DNA of 64,000 nt from Burkholderia cenocepacia (GTDB taxonomy: Bacteria; Pseudomonadota; Gammaproteobacteria; Burkholderiales; Burkholderiaceae). The notes beneath the pieces are model-generated. The model was not told where the DNA came from, ran no database searches, and saw nothing but the letters and a program-made list of their open reading frames with translations. The translations under genes were made by a program, and so were the position numbers. The stretch covers positions 372,001-436,000 of the forward strand of contig NZ_UAQZ01000012.1 in NCBI RefSeq assembly GCF_900446215.1. Reading direction: 5' to 3'. This document shows, piece after piece, positions 37,319-45,772 of this stretch. Each line of letters begins with the position of its first letter. Position 1 is the stretch's first letter.

Positions 37319-39433
37319 TCAGTGCGCGCCCGGCTGGCCGGCGCGCGCGGCGGGGTTGCCCGCCGGCCAGAACAGCGCGAGCGGATTCGACAGCACCGTG
37401 CGGACGATCGCCGCGACGAGCGCGCGCACCTTGGTCGGGCGCAGGCTGCGCGAGCGCACGGCCATCGTGAACGCGAGCGCGAAGCTCACGAGCACGTTGA
37501 GGATCGCCATGCTCAGCACGCCGGCGCCGGCCCACCACAGTTCGGGCGTACTGAGCGCACCCTTGCCCAGCACGCCGAGCGCGATCCCGATCGAGCCGGC
37601 CGACAGCGTCACGTGCCGCACCTCGAACGGGAACATGAACACGGTGACGATCGCCGGGATCAGGCCGAGCATCAGGCCGAGGCCGACGTTTGCGACCACG
37701 CCGGCGACGTTCGAACGACAGAAGTGCGCGAGCTTCGCGGCACCGGCCGCGCCGAGCGTCAGGCGCAGCCGGCGGTTGTACGCGAGCGCATCGCCGACCC
37801 GGTGCAGCACGAACCAGTTGTCGGCCCAGCCGGCGAGCAGGCTCGACGCCCACAGCAGCACGCCGGTGAGCGCGGCGTAGAACGGCGTCGGGCCGAGCAG
37901 CGAGAACGAATGCAGCGTCGCGTGCGCCTTCTCCGGCGAGATCAGGTTCGCGTGCAGCACGTTGCTCGCGAACAGCTGCACGAGCAGGCACACCGGCAGC
38001 ACGACCAGCACGTTGCCGGAAATCGCGGCCGCTTGCGTGCGGATCAGCGCGATCACCGACGCGACGAACGCCTTCACGCCTTCCTCGTGGCCGGTGTCGT
38101 CGAGTTCGCGCGCGAGCGTCGGCGCGGTCATCGCGGGCTGCTTGGTCGCGAGCGTGAAGTGCAGGAAGTGCATCAGCATGAAGCTGGCCGCGTAGTTGAT
38201 GCCCGCGAGCAGCCCTTCGAGCATCGACTGCAGGTGCGCGCCCGTGATCGCGAACTTCACGCACACGGTCACGACGGTGACGAGGCCGCCGCCCGCGGCC
38301 ATCCGCAGCATCTTCAGGTACTCGGCGCGGCCGCGCGAGATGTAGTGCTCGCCGGTGTCCGCGTTGGTCTCGACGAGCTTGCGCGCGAACAGCGAGAAGT
38401 TGCTGCGCACGAGGTGCGCGACGCTCTGGCTGTTCTGGTTCGCGTCGACGAGCTCGGCGGTCAGGTGCGCCATCCCATGCAGGTCGTCGCGCGCCATCCA
38501 TGCGTTCAGCAGCGTTTCGGCGCGCAGGATGCGCATGCGCATCCGCTCGACCTGGAACACGATGTCGACCGACACGCCGTTGCGGTACAGGTGCGCGAAC
38601 ACGTCGTCGACGGCGATCCGGCATTCGTCGAGCAGCACGCGCAGGTAGTTCACCTCGTGCAGCAGCTTGCTCGGGTCGCCGCCGTCCTCGACGGCCGCAT
38701 GCGCGGTCTCGACCGCGAGCATCGCGCGCGTGAGGCGGTAGAACGGCTGCGATTCGAGCGGCTTGCGCGCATCGTCGTCGGACAGCCGGCTGCGCACCGT
38801 CTGCGACAGGCCCGTCGAGCTGATCTGGCAGGTCAGGTTGTGCAGCGCGGCCAGCAGGTCGCGCGAGAACGAGCCGGGCTCGTGGCGCTCTTCTTCGGTG
38901 ACGTCGAACGAGATCAGCTCGGCCAGGCGTGCGAGCAGGTCGTCGGGCAGCGCGTCGATCCATTTCGCGTCCTCGGGCGTCGGGAACATCAGCGTGAACA
39001 ACGCCGACAGCTCGCGGCGGTTCGGCGCGGGCGGGATCAGCGACGAGTCGATCCGCTCGAACAGCGCGCCGAAGAAGCCCGAATGCACGGGCATGCCTGC
39101 ATCGCACAGCAGCGAGATGCCGTCGCACTCGCGCAGGATGCCGCGCAGGATGCGTGCGGCGTGCGCTTTCCACGCGGGATTGCGGTCGAGCACGTGGAAC
39201 AGGTAGCGCAACCGCGCATGGGCCGGATACGCGCGCGTGTCGGCGTCGCGTTCGGCCTGCGCGTCCTGCACCGTGCCGTTGCGGCGCAGCCAGTGCGCGA
39301 GCTCGATCAGCCATTCGCTGCGCTCGGCGTACGACGCGTCGGCATCGGCGTGCGCGAGCAGCGCATCGAGCTGGTGACCGGCATTGCGCGACGCGCGCCA
39401 CTTCTTGATCAGGGTCGTCAGGGAACGAAACAT
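37319..39433 (-). CDS. Gcr-type 'site-specific recombinase' family membrane protein
   Basis: 704 residues from ATG 39433. Matches the family named SpecificRecomb (Gcr), first described as a gonococcal recombinase-related protein. The N-terminal 330 residues are soluble and helical. The C-terminal half has at least six strongly hydrophobic segments (for example LVTVVTVCVKFAITG, VLVVLPVCLLVQLFA, GLMLGLIPAIVTVFMF), so it is an integral membrane protein. I see no Ser- or Tyr-recombinase catalytic motif, so the family name is probably misleading. Function unknown. It stands alone, 478 bases from the pqi operon. Confidence 0.82.
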   Translation of the reverse strand: MFRSLTTLIKKWRASRNAGHQLDALLAHADADASYAERSEWLIELAHWLRRNGTVQDAQAERDADTRAYPAHARLRYLFHVLDRNPAWKAHAARILRGILRECDGISLLCDAGMPVHSGFFGALFERIDSSLIPPAPNRRELSALFTLMFPTPEDAKWIDALPDDLLARLAELISFDVTEEERHEPGSFSRDLLAALHNLTCQISSTGLSQTVRSRLSDDDARKPLESQPFYRLTRAMLAVETAHAAVEDGGDPSKLLHEVNYLRVLLDECRIAVDDVFAHLYRNGVSVDIVFQVERMRMRILRAETLLNAWMARDDLHGMAHLTAELVDANQNSQSVAHLVRSNFSLFARKLVETNADTGEHYISRGRAEYLKMLRMAAGGGLVTVVTVCVKFAITGAHLQSMLEGLLAGINYAASFMLMHFLHFTLATKQPAMTAPTLARELDDTGHEEGVKAFVASVIALIRTQAAAISGNVLVVLPVCLLVQLFASNVLHANLISPEKAHATLHSFSLLGPTPFYAALTGVLLWASSLLAGWADNWFVLHRVGDALAYNRRLRLTLGAAGAAKLAHFCRSNVAGVVANVGLGLMLGLIPAIVTVFMFPFEVRHVTLSAGSIGIALGVLGKGALSTPELWWAGAGVLSMAILNVLVSFALAFTMAVRSRSLRPTKVRALVAAIVRTVLSNPLALFWPAGNPAARAGQPGAH

Positions 39434-39911
39434 AAACGGAATAGCGAAAGCCCGGGACGGGCGGGTTCGGGATGCCGGCCGGAGCAACGGCGCGGCGCCG
39501 GTGAGAACGGGTGAGACGGGGCCGGTGCCGGACGACGGGCGGCGACCCGCGATGCGGCTGCCCCGCTGCGATGCACGCGATTCGCGTGCGGGCGCCGGGA
39601 GGCATGGCGGTCGGGCCGAACGCGGCCCGGCGCCGCTGGCTGGTGCGCACGGCGAACGGCGCGAGCCTGAAAGTGCGTAGGATCGTCAATCGGGCCGGAA
39701 AACGCAAGCCGACCGCGTTGCATGGCGCGGGTTCCGGCGGCTTTGACAAAGAATGTCAACGACCGCTTGGCCAATGACGGCGATCGGCGAAGCCGGCTGC
39801 GGCGGCGTGCGGCCGACGATACTCGCGGGCACGGCTGGCCGGGCGGCGCCATTCGACACCGCGCAGTCGCACGTCGTGTCGAACGTTCGCCCGCGCGCCG
39901 TCCGCGTCCGC
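39434..39911. other. Gene-free stretch between Gcr-like gene and pqiC
   Basis: 478 bases without a supportable gene. It should hold the Gcr-like gene's promoter on the minus strand. The only distinct element is an inverted repeat TTGACA-N5-TGTCAA at 39743-39759, about 310 bases upstream of that gene. No -10 pairs with it on either strand at normal spacing. No strong terminator for the pqi operon is visible. Confidence 0.5.
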
Positions 39912-40637
39912 TTATGCGCCGGACTTGCCCGTCGCGCCGGCATCGCCGCCGGACGTCGGGCTGGCCGGGCACGGCACGACCGGCGCGGCGGCCGTCTTGC
40001 CGCCGGCCGTGGGCGTGGCCGTCGCCGCCGTGCCGCGGCGTGCGGCCATCGCGCGCACGCCGTCCGCGGCTTGCGAGGCGATCACGTCGAGCGCGCGCCG
40101 GTGGCCGGCGACGAGCGCGTCGTAGCCGTCGGCGACCGGTTCCGCGACGCTCGTGCGGCAGGTCATCACGGCCTGCGTGGCGAGCGAGCGCACGCTCCAC
40201 ACGGCGTCGACCGCGGCGCGCTTGCCCGGCCACGATTCGAAGCGCTGCACGTTCACGCTGATGCGGTACACGGGCACGCCGGGCGGGTAAGCGGAATTCG
40301 CGACGTCGATCGTGCCGAGCTGCGCGGCGAGATCGTCCGACAGCGCGCGGCGGATCTCGTCGGCGGGCGGCGACGCCCAGCGTTCCTGCTCGAGCACGTC
40401 GACCTGCGCGGCGTTCTTCTGCACGACCAGCTGGCTCTTCGCGACCTGCTCGGGCACGCCGACCGACGGCACCTCGATCAGGAACGCCGGATTGGCCGGC
40501 GCGGTGCGCAGCGGCGCCGCGGCGTCGGCCGGGCTGAGCGTGTAGAACCGTGCGGGCGGCGAGCTGCACGCGGCGAGCGCGAGTACGGCGAGCGCCGTCG
40601 CCGCGCCGCTCGCGAAACCGTTCACGCGTGTCGTCAT
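39912..40637 (-). CDS. pqiC: PqiC-like lipoprotein (ABC-type transport auxiliary)
   Basis: 241 residues. Signal peptide with a lipobox ending LAAC near residue 24, so an outer-membrane lipoprotein is predicted. The RFYTLSPADA start of the mature domain and the RRALSDDLAAQLG block are those of the PqiC/YmbA family, which docks to the MCE protein PqiB. Longer than E. coli PqiC (187) because of an Ala/Thr/Gly-rich C-terminal tail. The ATG overlaps the pqiB stop (ATGA). Last gene of the pqi operon. Confidence 0.9.
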   Translation of the reverse strand: MTTRVNGFASGAATALAVLALAACSSPPARFYTLSPADAAAPLRTAPANPAFLIEVPSVGVPEQVAKSQLVVQKNAAQVDVLEQERWASPPADEIRRALSDDLAAQLGTIDVANSAYPPGVPVYRISVNVQRFESWPGKRAAVDAVWSVRSLATQAVMTCRTSVAEPVADGYDALVAGHRRALDVIASQAADGVRAMAARRGTAATATPTAGGKTAAAPVVPCPASPTSGGDAGATGKSGA

Positions 40638-42253
40638 TGTTTATCTCCTGGCTTGCCCTTGAGCAGCGATTCGGGGTGGCGCTCCAGATAGTCGGCGAGC
40701 GCGTTCAGCGATTGCAGCGTGCGCGTGAGTTCCTTCAGCGCGCCGCGCACGTCGGACTGCAGCGGCGAATCCTGCTGCAGCGTCGCCTCGGCGGTCGAGA
40801 AGGTCTGCTTCGCGGCCGACAGCGTGTCGCGCGCTTCCGGCGCGACCTGCGTGTCGAGCTGCTTGAACAGCTTGTCGGCGTTCGCGAGCGCGCTGTTCAG
40901 GTTCGCGCCGATCTGGTCGAACGGCACCTTGTCGAGCTTCTTCGCGATGTCGGCGACCTGCAGCTGCAACTCGTCGAGCGTATTCGGCACGGTCGGCAGT
41001 TCGAGCGGCAGGCGGCTCGTGTCGATCTTCACGGCCGGCGCCTTCGGGAAGAAGTCGAGCGCGACGTACAGCTGGCTCGTCAGCAGGTTGCCGGTGCGCA
41101 ACTGGCCGCGCAGCCCGTGCTGGACGAGCCGCTCGACGATCTCGCGGCGCGCCGGTTCGCCCTTGCTCTCGATCGTCTCGCGGAAGCGGCGGCCGAGGCG
41201 TTCCGGATACACGTTGATCGTCACCGGCATCAGGAAGTTCTTCGTCTTCGGATCGAAGTCGATGCCGATGTTCGTCACTTCGCCGAGCACGATGCCGCGG
41301 AAGTCGACCGGCGCGCCGACGGCGAGCCCGCGCAGCGACTGGCTGAAGTTCATCACGACTTGCAGTGGCTGGCCGTCCGGGTCGCGCATCGCGTCGCCCT
41401 CGTCGGAGCCGAGGCGGAACGTCGTGTTGTTCGGTGCGGTCGCGCCGCTGCCCTGGTTCGGCGGCGTCTGGAACGCGATGCCGCCGAGGATCACCGTCGC
41501 GAGCGACTGCGTGTTCAGCTTCAGGCCGCTCGAATCGAGCCGCAGGTCGACGCCGCTCGCCTGCCACCAGCGCGAGTTCAGGCCGACGTACTGGTCGTAC
41601 GGCGCATTGACGAACACGTTGAACGTGACGCCCGTGCCGTCCTTGTCGAGCGAGAAGCCGACCACCTGGCCGACCTGGACGCGGCGGTAGTAGACCGGCG
41701 AGCCGATGTCGACCGAGCCGAGCGAATCGCCGCGCAGCACGTATTGCGTGCCTTTCTGGTCGCCGGTGACGGCGGGTGGCGTCTCCAGGCCGGTGAAGTC
41801 GGTCAGCGTGTCCTGGCCGTGACCGGCGTCGACGCCGATGTACGCGCCGGACAGCAGCGTGCCGAGCCCCGAGACGCCGGTCGCGCCGACGCGCGGCCGC
41901 ACGATCCAGAAGCGCGAACCCTGGACCGCGAAGTCCTCCGCTTCCTTCTTGAGCTGCACCTGGACCAGCACGCGCGACAGGTCCTTCGACAGCTTGATCG
42001 TCTTGACCATGCCGATCTCGACGTCCTTGTACTTGACCTGGGTCTTGCCCGGCTCGAGCCCTTCGGCGCTGTGGAAGCTGATCGTGATTTCCGGGCCGCG
42101 CTCGCGCACGGACTTGATCACGAGGCCGATGCCGATCAGCGCGGCGATCAGCGGCACGAGCCAGACGAGCGACGGCAGCCAGCCGCTTTTCGTCGAGATC
42201 GCCGGATCGGGCGGCCGGGGCGCGTCGTGCTGCGGGCCTTGTGGACTATTCAT
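40634..42253 (-). CDS. pqiB: PqiB: periplasm-spanning MCE protein
   Basis: 539 residues, close to E. coli PqiB (546). One N-terminal membrane helix (LPSLVWLVPLIAALIGIGLVI, about 26-46), then three consecutive MCE domains (starting ITISFHSAEGLEPGKTQVKYK near 56; TQYVLRGDSLGSVDIGSPVYYR near 168; LQVVMNFSQSLRGLAVGAPVDFRG near 300), and a long C-terminal helical region that in E. coli forms a hollow needle between the two membranes. Involved in lipid movement and envelope integrity. It overlaps the upstream pqiA2 gene by eight bases. Confidence 0.94.
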   Translation of the reverse strand: MNSPQGPQHDAPRPPDPAISTKSGWLPSLVWLVPLIAALIGIGLVIKSVRERGPEITISFHSAEGLEPGKTQVKYKDVEIGMVKTIKLSKDLSRVLVQVQLKKEAEDFAVQGSRFWIVRPRVGATGVSGLGTLLSGAYIGVDAGHGQDTLTDFTGLETPPAVTGDQKGTQYVLRGDSLGSVDIGSPVYYRRVQVGQVVGFSLDKDGTGVTFNVFVNAPYDQYVGLNSRWWQASGVDLRLDSSGLKLNTQSLATVILGGIAFQTPPNQGSGATAPNNTTFRLGSDEGDAMRDPDGQPLQVVMNFSQSLRGLAVGAPVDFRGIVLGEVTNIGIDFDPKTKNFLMPVTINVYPERLGRRFRETIESKGEPARREIVERLVQHGLRGQLRTGNLLTSQLYVALDFFPKAPAVKIDTSRLPLELPTVPNTLDELQLQVADIAKKLDKVPFDQIGANLNSALANADKLFKQLDTQVAPEARDTLSAAKQTFSTAEATLQQDSPLQSDVRGALKELTRTLQSLNALADYLERHPESLLKGKPGDKQ

Positions 42254-42881
42254 GGTGATTCCCTGAGGTTTCGACTGGATCCCAGATCAGGCGGGGATCG
42301 AACTGCATCGACGCGAGCATCGTCAGGATCACGACCGAGCCGAACGCGAGCGCGCCGGGGCCGGCCGTGATGACGGCGAGCGAACGGAAATGGACGAGCG
42401 CGACGGTCAGCGTCACGACGAAGATGTCGAGCATCGACCAGCGGCCGATGCGCTCGACGATCCGGTAGAGACGCGTGCGCTGCAGCGGCCGCCAGGCGGC
42501 GCGACGCTGCGCGCTGGTGACGAGGATCGTCAGTACGCCGAGCTTGAGCATCGGCACGAGAATGCTGGCGACGAACACGACCACGGCGAGCGGCCAGTCG
42601 CCGGACGTCCAGAAATAGATGACGCCGCTCATGATCGTGTCCTGCTGCGACCCGACGATCGACGACGTGCGCATGATCGGCAGCAGGTTCGCCGGAATGT
42701 AGAGGATCGCGGCCGCGAGCAGCAGCGCCCACGTGCGCATGATGCTGTTCGGCGTGCGCACGTGCAGCGCGCTGCCGCAGCGCGCGCAATGCGCGTGCGG
42801 CTGGTCGATCGTCTGCACGAGCCCGCACGCGTGGCAGCTGGCGTAACCCTCGCGGGCGGCGGTCGGCATGGGCCTCGTCAT
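42246..42881 (-). CDS. pqiA: PqiA-domain membrane protein, second copy
   Basis: 211 residues from ATG 42881, overlapping the first pqiA gene by four bases. An N-terminal zinc ribbon (CHACG near 16-20 and CARCG near 32-36) precedes four transmembrane helices (LLLAAAILYIPANLLPI, WPLAVVVFVASILVPML, LDIFVVTLTVALVHF and VVILTMLASMQFDPRL). It equals the C-terminal half of E. coli PqiA, where both halves are fused in one 417-residue protein. Likely partner of PqiB in the inner membrane. Confidence 0.9.
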   Translation of the reverse strand: MTRPMPTAAREGYASCHACGLVQTIDQPHAHCARCGSALHVRTPNSIMRTWALLLAAAILYIPANLLPIMRTSSIVGSQQDTIMSGVIYFWTSGDWPLAVVVFVASILVPMLKLGVLTILVTSAQRRAAWRPLQRTRLYRIVERIGRWSMLDIFVVTLTVALVHFRSLAVITAGPGALAFGSVVILTMLASMQFDPRLIWDPVETSGNHHE

Positions 42882-43543
42882 CGGCGGGGTGCGTCCGGCA
42901 GCGGCGCGGCGGCGTCGGGCCGCTCCGGCGCGCGGCCGGCGCGCAGGTCGTCGGCGATGTCCCACAGCGTGCGCGGGTCGAACATCAGCACGACGGCGGT
43001 CATCAGCGTGAGCGCGCCGAACGCGAACAGCGCCGCGTCGGGCACGACGCGCGCGAGGCTCACCATCTTCACGATCGTGACAAGGATGCCGAGCATGAAC
43101 ACCTCGATCATCCCCCACGGCCGCACGAGCTGGATCGTGCGCAGCACGAGGTTCAGGCCGGGCGGCACGATGCCGCGCCGGATCGGCAGCAGCACGTACA
43201 GCAGCGCGGCCATCTCGACGAGCGGGAACAGCACGGTCGAGCAGAACACCATCACGCCGACGATCGCCATGTCCTGACGCCACAGCGCGTCGATCGCGCC
43301 GATCAGTGTCGTCTGCACGCGCGTGCCGTTCAGGTCCATTTCCAGGATCGGGAACGTCTGCGCGATGATGAACGTGACGAGCGCGGCGACCGCGAGCGCG
43401 GTGATGCGCTCGATCTGCGTGGTGCTGTTGCGATAAAGCAGCGCGTCGCAGCGCGGACAGCGCGCGATCTCGCGGCCGCTCAGGCGCGGTTTATGCAACA
43501 GTGCGTCGCATTCGTGGCAGGCAATCAGGTCGTATCGTTGCAT
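42878..43543 (-). CDS. pqiA: PqiA-domain membrane protein, first copy
   Basis: 221 residues from ATG 43543; the longer frame adds 23 residues with no family match. A zinc ribbon (CHEC near 10 and CPRC near 29) is followed by four transmembrane helices (ITALAVAALVTFIIAQTFPIL, VGVMVFCSTVLFPLVEM, MIEVFMLGILVTIVKM and ALFAFGALTLMTAVVLMFDPR). The ILEMDLNG and LWDIADD motifs are family-typical. It is the first gene of the four-gene operon pqiA-pqiA-pqiB-pqiC. E. coli pqi is induced by superoxide generators via SoxS; no such site is evident here. Confidence 0.9.
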   Translation of the reverse strand: MQRYDLIACHECDALLHKPRLSGREIARCPRCDALLYRNSTTQIERITALAVAALVTFIIAQTFPILEMDLNGTRVQTTLIGAIDALWRQDMAIVGVMVFCSTVLFPLVEMAALLYVLLPIRRGIVPPGLNLVLRTIQLVRPWGMIEVFMLGILVTIVKMVSLARVVPDAALFAFGALTLMTAVVLMFDPRTLWDIADDLRAGRAPERPDAAAPLPDAPRR

Positions 43544-43802
43544 GGAAAAGGCGGTGTCGCGACGGCTGGGGGAACGCGTCGACGGGGCCGGAACCCGCGC
43601 CAATCTTACCAAAAGGGCTTTTTCGATGCGTCAAGGATCGTGAGTTTCGTGACCGGTCGGTAACATGGCGGGAAGCCGTCAGCCGGCTGGCGCGCCTGTT
43701 CTCGGAGTCCGCGCACGTCAAAAGGTTGCGGTAGCATGGCGCCCTTGACATGCGTCGGACGAATTTACCGGCGCAGCCGTTCGCTGAACTGAGGAATCCA
43801 AG

Positions 43803-44363
43803 ATGGCATCGAAATCGCCGCCGGCCGCGCCGGCACGGTACGCACACACCGCGATCGCCTTGCACTGGCTGATCGCGCTGCTGATCGTCTGCGGCTTCGC
43901 GCTCGGCTGGGTGATGACGGACATCCCCGGCTTCACGCCGACCAAGCTGAAGTACTTCTCGTGGCACAAGTGGATCGGCGTGACGGTGTTCGCGCTGGCC
44001 GTCGTGCGCGTGCTGTGGCGGGCGACCCACGTGCCGCCGCCGCTGCCGGGCGACACGCCGGCGTGGCAGCGCGCGGCATCGCACGGCGTGCACATGCTGC
44101 TGTACGTGCTGATGATCGTGATCCCGGTGACGGGCTACCTGTACAGCTCGGCGTCGAACATCCCGGTCGTCTATCTCGGCATCGTGCCGCTGCCGCGCCT
44201 GATCGATCCCGATCCGGCGCTCAAGGAAACCTTCAAGACGCTGCACGTGTCTTTGAATTACATTCTGCTTGCGCTCGTCGCGATGCACGTGCTCGCGGCG
44301 CTCAAGCACCAGCTGTTGGACCGCGACGGCCTGCTGTCGCGCATGCTTCCCTTTGCCAAATGA
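43803..44363 (+). CDS. Cytochrome b561
   Basis: 186 residues with four transmembrane helices. Haem-ligand histidines occur in [10 protein letters not shown] near 20, SWHKWIGV near 54, [12 protein letters not shown] near 97 and [10 protein letters not shown] near 163. Probably transfers electrons from quinol to an unidentified periplasmic acceptor. The stop overlaps an ATG four bases back, and the first YceI gene follows 8 bases later. The cytochrome b561-YceI pair also occurs in E. coli (yceJ-yceI), indicating a working partnership with the lipid-binding YceI proteins. Confidence 0.9.
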
Positions 44364-44371
44364 AGGATCCC

Positions 44372-44932
44372 ATGAAAGTGTCTTTCTCCCGCTCCATGCT
44401 GACCGCGTTCGCCGCGGCGGCGCTTGTCGCGTCGGGCGCGGCGCATGCCGACGTCGATCTCGCGAAGAGCAAGGTGTCCGCCGTGTCGAAGCAGATGAAC
44501 GTGCCGACCGAAGGCGCGTTCAAGAAGTTTTCCGCGCAGGTGAAGTTCGACCCGGCGAAAGCCGCGCAGGGCAGCGCGCAAATGACGATCGACGTCGCGA
44601 GCTTCGACCTCGGCGACAAGATGTACAACGACCAGGTCGCCGGCAAGGACTGGTTCGACGCGAAGACCTATCCGCAGGCGACCTTCGTGTCGTCGGCGAT
44701 CGCGCCGGCCGGCGGCAACAAGTACAACGTGACCGGCAAGCTGACGATCAAGGGCAAGGCCGAGACCGTCACGGTGCCCGTCACGGTCGCGCAAAACGGC
44801 GCGACGCAGACGTTCGACGGCGTGCTGCCGATCAAGCGTTCGGCCTTCAACGTCGGCACCGGCGAGTGGAAGGACACGTCGATCGTCGCGGACGAAGTGC
44901 AGATCAAGTTCCATCTCGTCGCCACGAAGTAG
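44372..44932 (+). CDS. YceI family periplasmic protein, first copy
   Basis: 186 residues from ATG 44372, which has an AAGGA ribosome site; a shorter-spaced ATG at 44360 lies within the b561 stop. Signal peptide to about residue 26 (AAHA). The mature part is a lipocalin-like barrel ([46 protein letters not shown]) that in relatives holds isoprenoid quinones. It lacks the VDPSHS-type opening of the second copy, so the two have diverged. Second gene of the b561-YceI-YceI group. Confidence 0.88.
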
Positions 44933-44997
44933 GCGGCGGGTTGTTGCCTCAACTGAATGCCGCGCGAGGGCGCGGCGCCGTTTCCAGGAGAAAAGGT

Positions 44998-45579
44998 TTG
45001 AAAAAGCATCTGATCATCGCCGCCGGCGCGCTGGCCGCTTCGCTGTCGTTCTCGGCTTTCGCCGAAAGCGCCACCTACCAGTTCGACCCGAGCCACACGT
45101 ACCCGAGCTTCGAGGCCGACCACTTCGGCGGCCTGTCGGTCTGGCGCGGCAAGTTCGACAAGTCGAGCGGCACCGTGACGCTCGACCGTGCGGCGAAGAC
45201 CGGCACGGTCGACGTGACGACCGACATCGCGTCGATCCACACGGGCAGCGCGAAGCTCGACGAGCACCTGCAGACGGCCGAGTTCTTCGATGCGGCGAAG
45301 TTCCCGCAGGCGAACTACAAGGGCACGATCAAGTTCGACGGCGACAAGCCGGTGTCGGTGGTCGGCAACCTGACGCTGCATGGCGTCACGAAGCCGCTCA
45401 CGCTGAAGATCGATTCGTTCAAGTGCATGCCGCACCCGATGCTCAAGCGTGAAGTGTGCGGCGTCGACGCGGTCGGCGAATTCAGCCGCGACGATTTCGG
45501 CCTCGACTACGGCAAGCAGTACGGCTTCAAGATGAAGACGAAGCTGCTGATCACGGCCGAAGCGGTCAAGCAGCAGTAA
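44998..45579 (+). CDS. YceI family periplasmic protein, second copy (TTG start)
   Basis: 193 residues with a TTG start at 44998, chosen because AGGAG lies seven bases upstream, it gives a complete signal peptide ([21 protein letters not shown]), and no ATG fits. The mature protein is a canonical YceI barrel: [19 protein letters not shown] at the start, [14 protein letters not shown] near 80, [14 protein letters not shown] near 120 and [12 protein letters not shown] near 172. An internal Cys pair ([14 protein letters not shown]) may form a disulfide. It ends the operon, with a terminator directly downstream. Confidence 0.9.
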
Positions 45580-45622
45580 GGCTTCCCGGCACGGCCGGCC
45601 ATCGTGCCGGCCGCCGCGGATC

Positions 45623-45663
45623 AACCGCCGCGTTCCCGTTACCGGGGCGCGGCGTTTTTTTTT
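45623..45663 (+). terminator. Intrinsic terminator after the YceI genes
   Basis: CGCCGCG / CGCGGCG outer stem with an inner CCCG / CGGG extension, followed by nine T. Confidence 0.88.
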
Positions 45664-45670
45664 GCGCGCC

Positions 45671-45676
45671 TATAAT
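45671..45676 (+). promoter_or_regulatory. -10 element upstream of the MHS transporter
   Basis: A perfect TATAAT directly after the terminator, about 97 bases before the transporter start. No recognisable -35 at 16-18 bases, because the terminator stem occupies that position. Confidence 0.4.
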
Positions 45677-45772
45677 CGCCCGAGCGCCGCATGTGGCCAT
45701 GCGGCGCCGGGCAGGCCGACGGCGCGACGGCGGCCGCCTCGAACAGAACGTACAACGACAAGGAGATCGCCG

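Noticed and set aside
39434..39911. Small coding frames upstream of the Gcr-like gene
   Set aside because: No frame has a ribosome site or reasonable composition; they read as GC-driven chance frames.
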